From Stephanodiscus triporus (lineage: Eukaryota; Bacillariophyta; Thalassiosirophyceae; Thalassiosirales; Thalassiosiraceae): a stretch of DNA of 14,972 bases. The notes under the pieces were generated by a model. The model made no database searches and was not told the origin of the DNA. It saw nothing but the letters and a program-made list of their open reading frames with translations. The position numbers and the translations under genes were made by a program. Position 1 is the first letter of the stretch, and the number at the start of each line of letters is the position of its first letter. This document shows positions 7,242-14,972 of this stretch, piece after piece. Where the stretch lies: the NCBI GenBank assembly GCA_036939755.1, contig JALLAZ010000476.1:1-14972 (forward strand). The letters run 5' to 3'.

Positions 7242-9781
7242 ATGATTCCGATTCGCCGAATAATCGTCAGCTCGCGTCGGAACAATCGGCCGCCCGTCGC
7301 GCAACGACGTCGCATACTACTACCATACTACCATCATCGGGGCGGCGATCGATCGTCGCCCCCCTCCCCCCGGCGCGGGAGGGGAATCGCGGACGATGCC
7401 GCCCGAGGGAGCGGGGGCGGCGTCCTCGCCCCGGACTTGGATGAGGACGGATATTCGTCGTCGTCGTCGTGTCATTTTTCTTACCGAAATTGCCTGGCAT
7501 GGGGCGCCGCGGTGGTTGCATCATCGTCCTTCGCCGCTCCGTCCGTCCTCGAATCGAAAAGTACTCCTTCCATTGGCGGCGGCCGCGACGACGACGACGA
7601 CGATCGTCTCCGTCGACGCTGTTATCCACCACACCGTGGCGGCGCGAGGAGGGGGTATCATCGTCCCTCCGCCGCCGCCGCCGCCGCCGCGAGCTGCGAA
7701 CCCAAAACTTCCCCCGAGACGCCGACGCGTGAAATCGACGGACCGTCGTCCGAGAAATCCAACGATTACTTCTTCGATGCGGCGAGCGATCTCGGGGGCG
7801 TGATGCGCAGGGTCATGTCCAACGTTGACGAGATCAATCATAAAATCAAGTCCTCCCTCCCGAACGCGCCATCGTCATCGTCGTCGTCGTCGGGGGTCGA
7901 GGATGATGCCCGACGTGCGGAACGGCCGGACGGAGCATCGTCGTCGGACGAATCCAGCGTCACGATGATGTTCGGGGATTTCCTCTCCCTCGCCGAAAGC
8001 GCTTCATCGCTGCTGTTCACGACGAGGGAGAAGACGTCCGCCGCCCCGGCGCCGACCGACATTCAGGGTCTGATTCAACGGGCGCACGGAATCGCCGCCA
8101 ATCATCGCCGCCCGTCGTATACGTCAACGGACGGCGGCTCGTCGATGTCGTCGTCGTTGCCGCGTTCCTCCGGGTTCATGTCCCAAGTTCTCTACCTCCA
8201 ACAGAACGCGCAGGCCGTCCAGCGCGCGTTCGAATCCCTCCTCGGCAATAATTCGAACTACTTCCAGGACATCGTGGACGTCGGGGACTACCTCCCCGCG
8301 AATCCGCTGAGCGCGTTGCACTATTACCTGGAGCACCAGGAGGCCGAGAAAACTCCGAGCTGGAAGAGGCGGATGCACCGATACCAGCGCAGCGTCGAGG
8401 TGGCGAAGGTCGAGGAGCTCAACGAGGCGTTGTTGCTGAGCGAACTGAGCTATGCCGACGGCGTGGAGGAGGTGCGCGCGGGATTGGAGGCGCTGCACCG
8501 CCGCGGGGGGGGGGGGGGGGGGGGGGAATATCAACAAGCCCCAGTGGGAACTCCTGTTCTGCGATACCGAGAGCAGGCCCGGCGAGCCGAGTCATTTCCT
8601 CGCCATACAGAAGAATGCATCTCCGTACGACGACGTCCTGCGCGTGCTGATGGTTGTGCGGGGAACGAAGAGCATGTCCGACCTCATCACCGACGCGATG
8701 ATGGCGGCCTCCGATTACGAGTATGCCGTTCCCGGCGGCGAGGGGAGGGAGGATGGCAAAGACTCGATAATTCGCGGCAAGGCGCATTCCGGGATGCAGC
8801 TTTCCGGTAGGTGGCTCGTGGATCGCCACCTGACGTTGCTATCGACGCTGTTGCAACTTTCCAAGAAACGTAAGATCGACATCACGCTGATCGGGCATTC
8901 CCTCGGCGCCGGAGCTGCGACCATCGCGGCGATGGAGTGGAATTCGCAGCCGTTCGGACGGGAAAAGTCCGACTCGGGGGATGTCGGCGGCAACGCCAAG
9001 AACGGCATACAAGTATCGGCGCATGTCATAGGTTTCGGCTGTCCTGCGCTATTGTCGAAGTCTCTCTCCCTTGCCACGAAAGATTACGTTACAACGGTAA
9101 TAGCAGACGCCGATTTCATCCCTCGCATGAGCGGGGCGACACTAGTTAATGTGTTGTTGGATATGAAAAACTTCGACTATCGAATGCAGGCCGAGCGCGA
9201 CGTTGAGCAAGCCCTCAGGGAGCTGCAGAGTAAATTTTCGGGTCAATCTGCTCTAAGTTTTAACATAGCGGAGGACGACATCCAAAGCGTGATGGGATAT
9301 GTCCGTAAAGGTTTGGAAAAGGTTACGTCAACTGCTCCCTCTGCTGTGAAATCCACAAATAAAACGAAAGATGGGGATGACGCAAACAACATTTTCATAG
9401 AGAAGACGAAAGATTACAAGACACAAATTGTCAAGAATACGGAGCCGGTACTGTTTCCACCGGGAGAATGCATTCATTTTTATCGAGATGGTAGTGGAAT
9501 CAGCGGCTCGTACGTTCCGTGTGATTTCTTCAATGAGGTAAGATATCACTCTTATTGTTCTCTTATGAGTTTGAATTCATAAATTCATATTATTTATTAT
9601 CTCGTGCCTAAAAACCCCTCTTGTGATCTTATTACCTGTCATTCTCCAGATTGATGTTGCTAGGACTATGGTCGATGATCATTTAATATCCTCTGGTTAC
9701 AGGAGGATATTTTTGAATCTTATGAGAGATTTTACTCAGGATGATCACTTCTCATTCGAAGGCAAGGGTCCGATCAAATAA
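7242..9781 (+). CDS. Class 3 lipase, diacylglycerol-lipase-like (frame broken at a 22-G run)
   Basis: Two exons, 7242-9537 and 9650-9781 (donor GTAAGA, acceptor TCCAG, phase 0). The reading frame changes inside the G run at 8505-8526; with one G fewer (or two more) the protein is continuous, 808 aa. Lipase core after the run: QWELLFCDTES, FLAIQ, VLMVVRGTKSMSDLITDAM, the nucleophile elbow GHSLGAG (Ser about residue 553, codon at 8899), VIGFGCPALL, and IADADFIPRMS, whose Asp and PR-S pattern fit the catalytic acid of DAGL-type lipases. The catalytic His is supplied by exon 2 (VDDHLISSGY), which confirms the splice. Such enzymes cleave acyl chains from diacylglycerol or other glycerolipids. The N-terminal ~420 residues are low-complexity (Arg, Ser, Asp, Ala) with a hydrophobic piece LAWGAAVVASSSFAAPS near residue ~90, and the start codon is uncertain. 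No membrane-spanning bundle as in animal DAGL is seen. Confidence 0.75.
7669..7690. repeat. GCC/CCG trinucleotide microsatellite
   Basis: A run of CCG/GCC units in the 5' part of the lipase gene, coding for a polyalanine stretch in the chosen frame. The unit length preserves the frame. Confidence 0.85.
8505..8526 (+). repeat. 22-nt poly-G homopolymer in the lipase coding region
   Basis: Twenty-two consecutive G. Twenty-two is not a multiple of three, and the lipase family motifs continue in a different frame after it. It encodes seven glycines plus one extra base. Either the length is a sequencing or assembly error or the allele is frameshifted. Confidence 0.95.
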
Positions 9782-9964
9782 AATCATCAGAAGAGGTGGC
9801 AAAATATTGTGAAGTCAATGTTAGTGGACTTAGTCTGATGCGCACGGAGCCATATCATATGAAACAGGTCTCCAGTTTCACTCTTCCGTCACAGCAGACA
9901 CACCGCTTCCAGGCAAAATGCAGATTACATGTTTCAATCATAGGAGTATAATTTTAGCGAGCAC

Positions 9965-12181
9965 TTAAACGTTGCCCTGCCTTGCAACGATTTTCAATGT
10001 ATGCACACAATTATACCACTTCATTCCTCTCTTGTCGTACAGCTTCAAATTTGGCACGTCGAGTGTCCCTTCCCTAAGAGGCACGAAGCGTAGCTCGGCC
10101 TCAATTGAGTGCTGACCCTTCACCTCGCCCAGCAGCAAGGCGGCATCCACTGCCAATAGCTCGTGATCCCGATGATGCCGCGTGGTGCCATCATCATCTC
10201 CAGACAGCCCCCACACTCCGAATGTATATCCATTGACTTCCGAGACGACAGCAGTGTTAAATCTGTGACTCTCCTTGGCACGCGAAGGATCCTTCAAATT
10301 TTGATGCAACAATTTCCTGATACCGCCCCCCCCGTCGACTCGTCCGGTCCTCCTTATCCTCCTCCCCTCCGCCGCCGGCCGTTCCCACCGCAAATCGCTC
10401 TCCCTCCCCTCGCCATCCTTGGCCATCAGCAGCATCAGATCCCTGGGTTCCATGCTCAGATTGAGAACGCGGAGCGAAACCACCAGGGGAGCGCCGACGC
10501 GGCACGCCGTCGCTAGGCCGCCGCGGAGGGACATGTCGACGCGGAAGGCGTCGCTGTTCTCGACGCCCACGCGCGAGCTCGTCCAGCGAGCGTCGGCCGC
10601 GACCATGATCCGTTCTCCACCGTCGCCGATCGTCGCGTTGACAGATATCGGACTAAGGAACGCCCTGCTCCTGACGTCCTCCCCCGCGTCGATCTGCATC
10701 ACTGTCGCGAACGCCTCGTGCGGTCCGAGGACCAACGGCAGGTCGGGGGCACTACCGGGAGCGTATCCCCATCGCACGCGTCGGGACATGTCGATGACTG
10801 ACAGCTCCCCCCCCTGCATCGACTTCCCCTCGACGTCCGCGCGACGACGACGGTCGTCCTTCCTCCCGCGCGACGACGACGACGCATACGAAGACGTCGA
10901 CGTCCCCGCGCCGCGGAGGGACGGCCCGTCCACGCGACCGCCGTCGCCCCCGTCGTTCGCACCATCGTCGACCCCGGAGTCGCCGTCGCCGCCGTCGAAG
11001 TAGTCCTCTTCCTCCCCGACCCACAGACGACTCTGGCCGGGATGGAAGGATACTCCCGTGACTGTCACGTCCTCGTCGTGATGCTCGGTCGGGTGCTCGA
11101 CCGTGACCTCGACGAGGGTCGATCCGCTCGCTCCACGGGCGCCGCACGCCTCGCGAACGCGGAGGCGGAGGGGACGGACGAGGGTCGCGTGCACTCGCAG
11201 GGGGGGCGTTCGCATCGCGAGGGTGGCGCCGCGACGCGCGTTGTCGTCGACGACGACGACGTTCGGAGGAGGAGGAGGAGGGGCGCGTCCGCCGACGAAC
11301 TCCGATCCGAGTATCCGCGCGGCGATGGTCCCCCCCGGGAGGATCGACGGCCTCTCCCTCCCGCCTGCTCCTCCTCGACGTCGTTCGTCCATCCGCCTGA
11401 ACAGCACGGCGCGCAGGAAGAGCTCCCCCTCCTCCGGCCTTCCCCCCTCCTCCCTCCCCCCCCCGCCGATCGTCGTATTCGCCAGGCCATTCCCGCGGAC
11501 TGCCACCTCGACGTCGAAGATTATCCCCGTAACAGTCCCCGCTGTTGCGGCGTCGTCGTCGTTAATCCGACGTTCGACGACGGAACGAAGGACGCTAACC
11601 CCCTCGAGCGTCCACCCCGAGGAGGAGGAGGAGGAGGAGGAGAAGGAGGAGGAGGACGACGACCCCTTGTCCCCGTCGTCGGCGGTGCACTCGAACGCGA
11701 GCGTCGCGTCGGCGATCCTCGGCGAAAATTCGTCCTCGTCCTCGTCCTCGTCCTCGTCGTCCTTGTCTCCGCCGTCGTCGTCGCGACCGCCCGACCCCTC
11801 CATCCCCTCGGGAGCTGGACGGACGCATCCGCATCCGAGCAGCGCATCGAGTCCCCCACCCCCGCCCCCCCCCTCCTCCTCCTCCTCCTCGTCGTCGCCA
11901 TCGCCGTCGTTTTTTTCGCCGATGACGATGAGTCGCACGCGCATTTTCGCCCTCGCCCTTCCGGACGAGTCGCGGTAGTACGCGCGGAGGCGGTGGTTCT
12001 GGCGGCGGCGGCGGCGGCTTGCCGTCGTCGCGGACGTCGAAGACGACGACACGCCATCGTCGTCGTCGTCGACGACGATCTCGAGGGAGGCGCGCGAGAA
12101 CGCCTCCGCCGCGAGGCGTAGGCGTCGGCGGCGAGTGGACGTCGACGACGACCTCGACGACGGGGGGGGTGGTGACGACAT
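9965..12181 (-). CDS. Large acidic protein with C-terminal beta-sandwich, possible TRAPPII subunit (Trs65/TRAPPC13-like)
   Basis: A 738-aa protein from the ATG at 12181. An in-frame ATG at 12286 would add 35 residues, but base composition drops from very GC-rich to AT-rich upstream of 12181, which favours the inner start. The N-terminal third is low-complexity: Arg/Ser-rich, then runs of Asp, Glu, Gly and Ser, including (DE)n at 11731-11763 and a Ser run. The middle has beta-rich, immunoglobulin-like stretches ([23 protein letters not shown]). The last ~66 residues ([20 protein letters not shown] then [18 protein letters not shown]) match the pattern I know from the C-terminal Ig-like domain of Trs65 and related Golgi-trafficking TRAPP subunits. 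TRAPPII is a guanine-nucleotide exchange factor at the Golgi and endosomes. The assignment rests on the C-terminus only; another adaptor-type beta-sandwich protein is possible. Its 3' end converges on the lipase with 183 bases between stops. Confidence 0.45.
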   Translation of the reverse strand: MSSPPPPSSRSSSTSTRRRRLRLAAEAFSRASLEIVVDDDDDGVSSSSTSATTASRRRRRQNHRLRAYYRDSSGRARAKMRVRLIVIGEKNDGDGDDEEEEEEGGGGGGGLDALLGCGCVRPAPEGMEGSGGRDDDGGDKDDEDEDEDEDEFSPRIADATLAFECTADDGDKGSSSSSSFSSSSSSSSGWTLEGVSVLRSVVERRINDDDAATAGTVTGIIFDVEVAVRGNGLANTTIGGGGREEGGRPEEGELFLRAVLFRRMDERRRGGAGGRERPSILPGGTIAARILGSEFVGGRAPPPPPPNVVVVDDNARRGATLAMRTPPLRVHATLVRPLRLRVREACGARGASGSTLVEVTVEHPTEHHDEDVTVTGVSFHPGQSRLWVGEEEDYFDGGDGDSGVDDGANDGGDGGRVDGPSLRGAGTSTSSYASSSSRGRKDDRRRRADVEGKSMQGGELSVIDMSRRVRWGYAPGSAPDLPLVLGPHEAFATVMQIDAGEDVRSRAFLSPISVNATIGDGGERIMVAADARWTSSRVGVENSDAFRVDMSLRGGLATACRVGAPLVVSLRVLNLSMEPRDLMLLMAKDGEGRESDLRWERPAAEGRRIRRTGRVDGGGGIRKLLHQNLKDPSRAKESHRFNTAVVSEVNGYTFGVWGLSGDDDGTTRHHRDHELLAVDAALLLGEVKGQHSIEAELRFVPLREGTLDVPNLKLYDKRGMKWYNCVHTLKIVARQGNV
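11619..11656. repeat. GAG/GGA trinucleotide microsatellite
   Basis: A near-perfect GAG repeat with one interruption near 11643. On the coding (minus) strand it reads TCC/CTC and encodes the serine run of the Trs65-like protein. Confidence 0.85.
11731..11763. repeat. CGTCCT hexamer repeat
   Basis: Four exact CGTCCT units followed by degenerate copies. On the coding strand this gives alternating Asp-Glu residues in the acidic N-terminal part of the Trs65-like protein. The hexamer keeps the frame whatever the copy number. Confidence 0.85.
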
Positions 12182-12437
12182 AATATCGGCCTCTGTCCTT
12201 GTCTGCCAACGGATGTCGGTGCCGCGGTGTTTGGCTGGGCGGGTTGCGTTGACCTCAAAAAATAAAATACTCCTAGGTGTAATCATTATTATTTTATGGT
12301 CGGGGCTTTTCCTGTTTGGAGGGTGCGCCCCCTAAACCTTTTACCTTTTTGTTTCTGGCGCGAAGGAAGTGTGCAACTGCTCACGCCTCACGCCCGCGCC
12401 TCTGAGAGCAATGACATCGTCATGTAAATATAAAATA
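12182..12437. promoter_or_regulatory. Divergent promoter region between the Trs65-like gene and the cyclophilin
   Basis: An AT-richer stretch between outward-facing starts in otherwise GC-rich sequence. It holds TATTATTTTATGG near 12287-12299 and a TATA-like AAATATAAAATA directly before the ATG at 12438. If that TATA-like sequence is a real core promoter, the cyclophilin would start at the next ATG, 12468. Confidence 0.45.
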
Positions 12438-13705
12438 ATGACGAAGCCGACCCTCTCGTATCTCTCAATGATCCGCTCGCTGATAACAGTAGCAGCGCTG
12501 CTAAAAATCGCCGACAACGCGCGTCCGGTGACGGCCGGCGTTTTCGACGACGACGTGCCGAGAGAGAAGGCGAAAATGCCGAAGTTGAAACCACGAACGT
12601 GAGCGACGACGGCGCTCTCACTCTCTCTCTCCGAGAGAGAGAGAGAGAGAGAGAGCTTGTGTCTTTGTCCATAATTTCATACACCCCATCGACCTGACAT
12701 GATCCCTTTTTCCTTTCGCGTCCTTGACTTTTATCCGCCGTCCAGTGAACTTCCCGAAGTGACGCACAGGGTGTATCTTGACGTCGGTGAGTGTCGACTT
12801 CGCGCGTGTGTAACATCCACTTGCCACACCACTCCGTTCTGCGAAACGTTTGTTTTTCGCGAATGATTTGGCGTGTGAATTACCGACTTTTAGAGTGCTG
12901 AATCGAAATCATTCTCGTCACGATAAAATATGACGCGTGTGCCATCAACAGCAATAGAAGACGACGACGAGGACGAGCCGATACGCGGTCGCATCACGCT
13001 TGGCCTTTTCGGGAAAATCGCGCCGAGGACGGCTGAGAACTTTCGATCGCTCTGCGCCTGCGACGGGGGGGATGGTAAAATTAGCGGCAAACCCCTGTGC
13101 TATGCGGGGACGAAATTCCATCGCGTCAGTGAGTGTGATTTGTGGGCGGCGGTCCCCTTCCTTGCGGCTTTTTTTCCGTGCGCGCGATATCGCCCCCCCC
13201 CCCCCCCCCCCCCCTCAAACGTTCTCTTGTCCTCTCCTTCTCTCTCGTGTGCGATTTAATATAAGTCCCCAACTTCATGATTCAAGGCGGAGACATAACG
13301 GAACACAATGGTGTTGGAGGGGAGAGCATATACGGGGGTTACTTTGACGATGAAACCTTCGAGGTATGTGCTCAGTTGACATCGCCTCCCACCGACGTGA
13401 TTCTTGATCTCTATAACGGATGAAAAAAAAAATAACCTCCCAAACTCTTCGTTTAGGTGCCGCACAATAAATTTTACCTCCTATCCATGGCAAACAAAGG
13501 ACCGAACACGAACGGCTCACAGTTTTTCATAAATACGGTGAAGACGTCGTGGCTCGATAACAAAAATGTGGTGTTCGGGATGGTCTTGGAGGGATTCGAA
13601 TTCGTGGACGAAATCGAGGCTATCGGAACGAATGAGGGACGGCCGCGGGTGGAGGTTACAATCGAATCATCGGGAGAACTCCCGATGTCATTGGCGGCGG
13701 AATAG
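12438..13705 (+). CDS. Secretory-pathway cyclophilin (peptidyl-prolyl cis-trans isomerase), five exons
   Basis: Exons 12438-12598, 12746-12786 (41 nt), 12952-13128, 13266-13363, 13457-13705; phases agree throughout and give 241 aa. The first exon supplies a signal peptide ([15 protein letters not shown], cleavage near VTA/G at residue ~33) and a basic linker. Exon 2 supplies the first cyclophilin strand, [10 protein letters not shown], which is missing if the gene is started at the ATG at 12930. Core motifs: [19 protein letters not shown] (80-98), [14 protein letters not shown] (123-136) with catalytic R125 plus F130, M131 and Q133, [15 protein letters not shown] (Q181, F183), and [11 protein letters not shown] with the cyclosporin-contact Trp, W191. 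The active-site His of human CypA (H126) is Asn here. It catalyses proline isomerisation during folding. No aromatic residue follows the signal cleavage site, so ER or secretion is likelier than the plastid. Alternative starts: 12468 (231 aa); alternative exon 3 acceptor: 12958. Confidence 0.88.
12614..12656. repeat. CT/GA inverted repeat (hairpin) inside cyclophilin intron 1
   Basis: A CT tract (12621-12631) is followed after a single C by a 23-nt GA tract (12633-12655); a weaker GCTCTC arm at 12614 can pair with the distal GA end. The transcript could fold into a long, slip-prone hairpin 15 bases inside the intron's donor (12599). Confidence 0.85.
13193..13214. repeat. 22-nt poly-C homopolymer in cyclophilin intron 3
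   Basis: Twenty-two consecutive C in the intron at 13129-13265, where length changes would not affect the protein. Same length as the G run at 8505-8526. Confidence 0.95.
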
Positions 13706-13745
13706 GGGTAGTATCTTTAAGCGCTATTTTAATTGATCGCTCTCT

Positions 13746-13772
13746 ATAGAGGTAGTACGATAGGTACCTACT
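13746..13772. repeat. Short palindromic element, copy A
   Basis: GAGGTAGTACGATAGGTACC and flanks, between the convergent cyclophilin and glutathione S-transferase genes. It resembles a second copy at 14656-14680 with a few bases inserted. Confidence 0.4.
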
Positions 13773-13836
13773 TAACGCATTCAATTGTCGTTACGAGTCC
13801 GACGATCAATGCAAGACAAGTCGCCGTGGGTGTGTC

Positions 13837-14595
13837 CTAAAACATGGATTCGGGACGTTCACTCAGCCACCTTGATACACCGGGATTAGAAGCGATCTGA
13901 TCAGCGACAGCATTGAGAGCGATACATTTCTCGGAAGCCTTGGCTGTATCATCAAGGTCAGCAGCGGCGCAATCGCGCAGCAATGCCCATATCGCAACAT
14001 CTCCATAGGTGGGCGCATCCCCAAAAGAATAACCAGGGCTCTTGCTAGTTTCGGAAAGCGACTCTTCGATTTTGCCGAGCATATTGGGCATGTCCGTCTC
14101 GAACCATTCCCTTCGCAGTTCATTCTTTTCCTCCTCGGTTTTGTTCTTGGTAAATCTGGAGAAGCCCTTTCGAACGGCCGCATCTTTGACATCGCGACAA
14201 TGCTCCGCTATGCAATCGATGATGGCCTCGTCCTCGGGTGTTTTTCCCATCAGTCCGAATCGTCTCGCGAGGTACCGCTCGATGGCCTTCGACTGGCCAA
14301 TCGTCTTGCCATCGGTAGTCACGAGGACCGGCGCGCGGTCGAGGTTCATCCTCAGGTCGCCGTTCTTCTTGGCCTCGAGGAATTCCGACGACTGGAACGT
14401 CGGGTCGATTTTGTATCGCGCATCGTCGTATTCCTCATCGCCGAGCGCCAGGAGGACTCGGCAGGTCTCGGCGGCGCCTCTGATGTCGAAGTACTTCAAT
14501 TGAAGCTTGGCGGAAGGGCTTGCACTGCTCACCGCGAGCGCAAACGTAGCCGAGAGCGAGCTTGAGAGGATAAGAGTCGTAGCGATGGACTTCAT
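13837..14595 (-). CDS. Sigma-like glutathione S-transferase with N-terminal signal peptide
   Basis: A single-exon gene of 252 aa. After a hydrophobic leader (residues 1 to ~21, MKSIATTLILSSSLSATFAL) comes a GST of normal length (about 220 aa). The N-terminal thioredoxin-like domain begins KLQLKYFDIRGAAETCRVLL, the sigma/alpha-type pattern with Y35 as candidate catalytic tyrosine. The cis-proline lies in APVLV (P89) and the glutathione gamma-glutamyl contact in GQSKAIERYLARRFGL (Q101, S102). The C-terminal part is an all-helical domain with the conserved SFGDAPTYGDVAIWALL (N-capping box Asp). GSTs conjugate glutathione to electrophiles or act as peroxidases or isomerases. The leader predicts entry into the secretory route. 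The SATFAL context is a weak ASAFAP look-alike, so plastid import is possible but not shown. It converges on the cyclophilin with 131 bases between stops. Confidence 0.85.
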   Translation of the reverse strand: MKSIATTLILSSSLSATFALAVSSASPSAKLQLKYFDIRGAAETCRVLLALGDEEYDDARYKIDPTFQSSEFLEAKKNGDLRMNLDRAPVLVTTDGKTIGQSKAIERYLARRFGLMGKTPEDEAIIDCIAEHCRDVKDAAVRKGFSRFTKNKTEEEKNELRREWFETDMPNMLGKIEESLSETSKSPGYSFGDAPTYGDVAIWALLRDCAAADLDDTAKASEKCIALNAVADQIASNPGVSRWLSERPESMF

Positions 14596-14655
14596 GGTGA
14601 TCCGTGGTTCTGAGTTCTGATCAGGCCTGGCCGCGTCAGTGTACTAAGACTTCTC

Positions 14656-14680
14656 TAGAGAGGTACGATAGTACCTCTAC
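14656..14680. repeat. Short palindromic element, copy B (AGAGGTAC-GATA-GTACCTCT)
   Basis: A perfect 8-bp inverted repeat around GATA (14659-14666 with 14671-14678), about 65-80 bases upstream of the glutathione S-transferase ATG. It could be a dimeric factor-binding site. It shares GAGGTA..CGATAG.TACCT with copy A on the other side of the gene. Confidence 0.45.
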
Positions 14681-14810
14681 CATACACATACAAGTACTTA
14701 TTAATCCGTGTATTGTACTCACGAATGTAAGTTCATATCGTACTCCAAAATAAAAAACAAAAAAAATGAACTTGGGTGGCTGTCAAAATTCGCTTACCTA
14801 AATCATTTAA

Positions 14811-14852
14811 ACCGGATTTAGACCAGAATAAAAAATTGGGTCTAAACCTGGT
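14811..14852. repeat. 14-bp imperfect inverted repeat
   Basis: ACCGGATTTAGACC (14811-14824) pairs with GGTCTAAACCTGGT (14839-14852) at 12 of 14 positions around an A-rich 14-base loop. Possibly part of a small repeat element. Confidence 0.6.
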
Positions 14853-14871
14853 CTACCTACTGTACGTTTGA

Positions 14872-14898
14872 CCTCAATTTACCACCCCCAAATTGAGG
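14872..14898. repeat. 9-bp perfect inverted repeat
   Basis: CCTCAATTT (14872-14880) pairs perfectly with AAATTGAGG (14890-14898) around a C-rich 9-base loop, 20 bases after the preceding hairpin. Confidence 0.65.
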
Positions 14899-14972
14899 GC
14901 AAATTCACTGCGACCCCTGGTGGCCTAACCAACATATTTTATGGTTGCATTGACTAGTTTAATGTGTGAACT

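Larger units (their letters stand above)
14596..14972. other. AT-rich non-coding right edge with hairpins
   Basis: Promoter side of the glutathione S-transferase gene and beyond. I see no gene. It contains a short palindrome close to the GST start, an A-rich block (about 14748-14770), and two separate hairpins near the end, listed individually. Confidence 0.6.

Noticed and set aside
11042..12121. 359-codon plus-strand open frame opposite the Trs65-like gene
   Set aside because: Antisense shadow of a very GC-rich coding sequence: Arg/Pro/Val repeats only, no family motif. The minus-strand frame gives the structured C-terminal domain.
12930..13259. Single-exon start of the cyclophilin at the ATG at 12930
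   Set aside because: It would lack the first cyclophilin strand and run on past 13128 through a poly-C intron; upstream exons with matching phase explain the gene better.
1..14972. CRISPR array, insertion sequence, tRNA or rRNA
   Set aside because: No regularly spaced direct repeats, no transposase motifs, and no recognisable cloverleaf or rRNA sequence were seen by eye.

Overview
The window looks like nuclear DNA of a photosynthetic stramenopile, most likely a diatom. The evidence is a secretory signal followed by an aromatic residue at the cleavage site (ASAFAP-like plastid presequence) on the kinase/phosphatase gene, short spliceosomal introns (87-147 nt, mostly GTGAGT or GTAAGT donors), very compact spacing, and eukaryote-only families. 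No species is claimed.

Seven protein genes lie in strictly alternating orientation (- + - + - + -), giving three divergent and three convergent pairs. In order: an ALKBH9/10-type RNA N6-methyladenosine demethylase (558-1649, -); a plastid-targeted STN-like kinase / PDZ / PP2C fusion in seven exons (2036-5583, +); a U1-type zinc-finger protein of the WBP4 splicing-factor type (5646-7055, -); a class 3, diacylglycerol-lipase-like lipase whose frame is broken at a 22-G run and which has a second exon (7242-9781, +); a large acidic, low-complexity protein with a C-terminal beta-sandwich resembling TRAPPII subunit Trs65/TRAPPC13 (9965-12181, -); a secretory-pathway cyclophilin in five exons, one only 41 nt (12438-13705, +); and a sigma-like glutathione S-transferase with a signal peptide (13837-14595, -). 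The last ~380 bases are AT-rich and carry two hairpins.

The genes do not form one pathway. The standout is the kinase-PDZ-PP2C protein: it joins, on one plastid-targeted polypeptide, a kinase of the type that phosphorylates thylakoid antenna proteins and a complete PP2C phosphatase of the type that reverses such phosphorylation. Other points of interest are long homopolymers (G22 in a coding exon, C22 in an intron), a strong GC gradient along the central genes, and introns in the PP2C region that stay open in frame if retained. All exon models come from reading splice sites, phase and family motifs by eye; no transcript or database search was available.
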